Shown: in pieces, positions 63,287 to 64,000 of the stretch
How the letters are laid out: the number at the start of each line of letters is the position of its first letter
Position numbering within the stretch: position 1 is the first letter of the stretch
NCBI RefSeq assembly: GCF_012641435.1
Contig: NZ_JABAIJ010000001.1
Span: 1,736,001 to 1,800,000 of the forward strand
DNA length: 64,000 bases
Direction of reading: 5' to 3'
Source of the DNA: Rhizobium sp. P38BS-XIX
GTDB lineage: Bacteria; Pseudomonadota; Alphaproteobacteria; Rhizobiales; Rhizobiaceae
Position numbers and translations under genes: made by a program
The notes under the pieces: model-generated
What the model saw: only the letters and a program-made list of their open reading frames with translations
Databases searched by the model: none
What the model was told of the DNA's origin: nothing

Positions 63287-63694
63287 ATGATCGGCTCGAT
63301 CTTTGGCCTGCTTCTGTCAGGCACATTTAGCCGTACCGTTGCGCGAACCAAGCGCAACGGTATCTTCATAGCCATCGCGGCGCTACTTCTTCTGACGGCC
63401 TACGCTTTCGCGCTCGTTGCGGGCGCCATTTGGTTGGCGACGATCTATGGCGCTGCCGTTTCAGCGCTTCTCATGGCGGCCGGAGCACTGCTCCTTGGCT
63501 TGATTGTGCTCGTCATCATGGCGATCATCGACAAGCAGGAGCAGCGGCGCGCAAGAGAACGCCGCCTTGCCATGGAATCGATGGCAGCAGCCGCATTCGG
63601 CCTCATCCGCAAGCAGCCGTTGATGACAACAGCCATTGCCGCCGCGCTCCTCTTCGGCAATCTGTTCGGCTCGAGCCGTGATGACGATGACTGA
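63287..63694 (+). CDS. Small membrane protein partner of the DUF883-like gene
   Basis: 135-residue protein with two long hydrophobic segments (IFIAIAALLLLTAYAFALVAGAIWL and AVSALLMAAGALLLGLIVLVIMAII), a charged KQEQRRARERR stretch, a third weaker segment, and an acidic DDDD end. The pattern resembles phage-holin-like/DUF1469 membrane proteins paired with DUF883 proteins. It is nine bases after the DUF883-like gene. Function not known. Confidence 0.7.
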   Translation: MIGSIFGLLLSGTFSRTVARTKRNGIFIAIAALLLLTAYAFALVAGAIWLATIYGAAVSALLMAAGALLLGLIVLVIMAIIDKQEQRRARERRLAMESMAAAAFGLIRKQPLMTTAIAAALLFGNLFGSSRDDDD

Positions 63695-63700
63695 AAGCAA

Positions 63701-63735
63701 TTTTGCCACGCGGTGAAATACGGCGCGTGGCAAAA
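63701..63735. terminator. Hairpin after the membrane-protein operon
   Basis: TTTTGCCACGCG (63701-63712) pairs perfectly with CGCGTGGCAAAA (63724-63735), 11-base loop. It sits seven bases after the stop and before a second, stronger hairpin. Its T-run is on the 5' arm, so it would serve the leftward direction better. Confidence 0.55.
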
Positions 63736-63754
63736 TCTGGATCCCGATATGAAA

Positions 63755-63778
63755 AAGCCCGGTCTCGCGACCGGGCTT
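63755..63778. terminator. Bidirectional terminator
   Basis: AAGCCCGGTC (63755-63764), TCGC loop, GACCGGGCTT (63769-63778). Convergent genes flank it and T-runs occur on both outer sides (A-run upstream, TTCTTTG downstream), so it likely ends both the DUF883 operon and the sigma-factor gene. Confidence 0.85.
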
Positions 63779-63783
63779 CTTTG

Positions 63784-64000
63784 TTAGAAGGCGAAGGCTT
63801 TCGACGTGAGCGGCGCCGAAGTGGCATCCGGACCGAAATCGGCCTCACCGGAAATATCCAGCAGCTCCTGCAGGCGCTGACGCGCGCGGTTCACGCGGCT
63901 CTTGATCGTACCGACTGCACAACCGCAGATCTCGGCGGCTTCCTCATAGGAAAATCCCGATGCGCCGACCAAGATGATCGCTTCACGCTGATCCGGCGGC
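63784..64000 (-). CDS. EcfG-type general stress sigma factor, C-terminal end (5' part beyond window)
   Basis: The last ~71 residues of a sigma-70 family factor: [47 protein letters not shown] is region 4 with the HTH, in the form characteristic of alphaproteobacterial EcfG (RpoE2/SigT) factors, followed by a short C-terminal tail ending LTSKAFAF. EcfG factors control the general stress response and are held by NepR, released by PhyR. The NepR/PhyR genes would lie to the right, outside the window. Confidence 0.82.
   Translation of the reverse strand, partial: PPDQREAIILVGASGFSYEEAAEICGCAVGTIKSRVNRARQRLQELLDISGEADFGPDATSAPLTSKAFAF

Overview
The window reads as a chromosomal stretch of an alphaproteobacterium of the Rhizobium/Agrobacterium group. 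The evidence is gene content: chvE-gguA-gguB with divergent gbpR, inositol dehydrogenase idhA behind an IolR-type box, thuA-thuB, tonB divergent from hmuPSTUV with TGA-N9-TCA iron boxes, and an EcfG-type sigma factor at the right edge. Most of the sequence is GC-rich with dense, operon-like coding. The exception is about 13.6-16.6 kb, which looks AT-richer and carries unfamiliar genes next to a tRNA gene.

Layout. 1-5 kb: multiple-sugar uptake (gguB partial, gguA, chvE) and its LysR regulator gbpR. 5-8.4 kb: a J-domain-like protein, a small membrane protein, idhA, an ArsR/SRPBCC pair and a ClpP paralogue. 8.4-13.4 kb: a ROK regulator facing a xylose ABC transporter (xylF, xylH, xylG) across a perfect palindrome. 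13.5-16.6 kb: tRNA-Arg(CCG), then a small accessory block with a HEPN-domain protein overlapping a DUF5343-like protein, plus an orphan gene. 16.6-21.4 kb: cupin, LysR/MFS pair, ECF sigma factor with a DGPF/YCII partner. 21.8-25.9 kb: VOC protein, PAP2 phosphatase, receiver-only response regulator, EptA-type phosphoethanolamine transferase, cupin. 26-32.6 kb: flavin oxidoreductase, histidine phosphatase, MocR regulator with a PNPOx-like protein, two acetyltransferases (one AAC(6')-like), a di-iron hydroxylase.

32.8-40 kb holds the most unusual material. One 1107-residue protein joins 2-oxoacid dehydrogenase E1alpha, E1beta, a lipoyl-type carrier domain and a ketoacyl synthase III. It is followed by an operon in which a nuclease-less TnpB N-terminal module is in frame with PspA, then a YqiJ-like protein and flotillin. 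40-43 kb: an aspartyl beta-hydroxylase, then a fluoride-resistance operon (CLC-F and CrcB) behind a fluoride riboswitch.

43-54.7 kb: methyltransferase, thuB-thuA behind a perfect palindrome, an SMR pump with TetR, and a CUT1 sugar ABC operon with a TIM-barrel isomerase, an oxidoreductase and a divergent LacI regulator. 54.8-55.6 kb: truncated hemoglobin and DUF423. 55.6-62.8 kb: iron/heme functions, namely an HmuQ-like heme monooxygenase operon, tonB and hmuPSTUV. 63-64 kb: membrane-anchored stress proteins and the C-terminal end of an EcfG sigma factor. All functional calls come from reading motifs and context; no database search was run.
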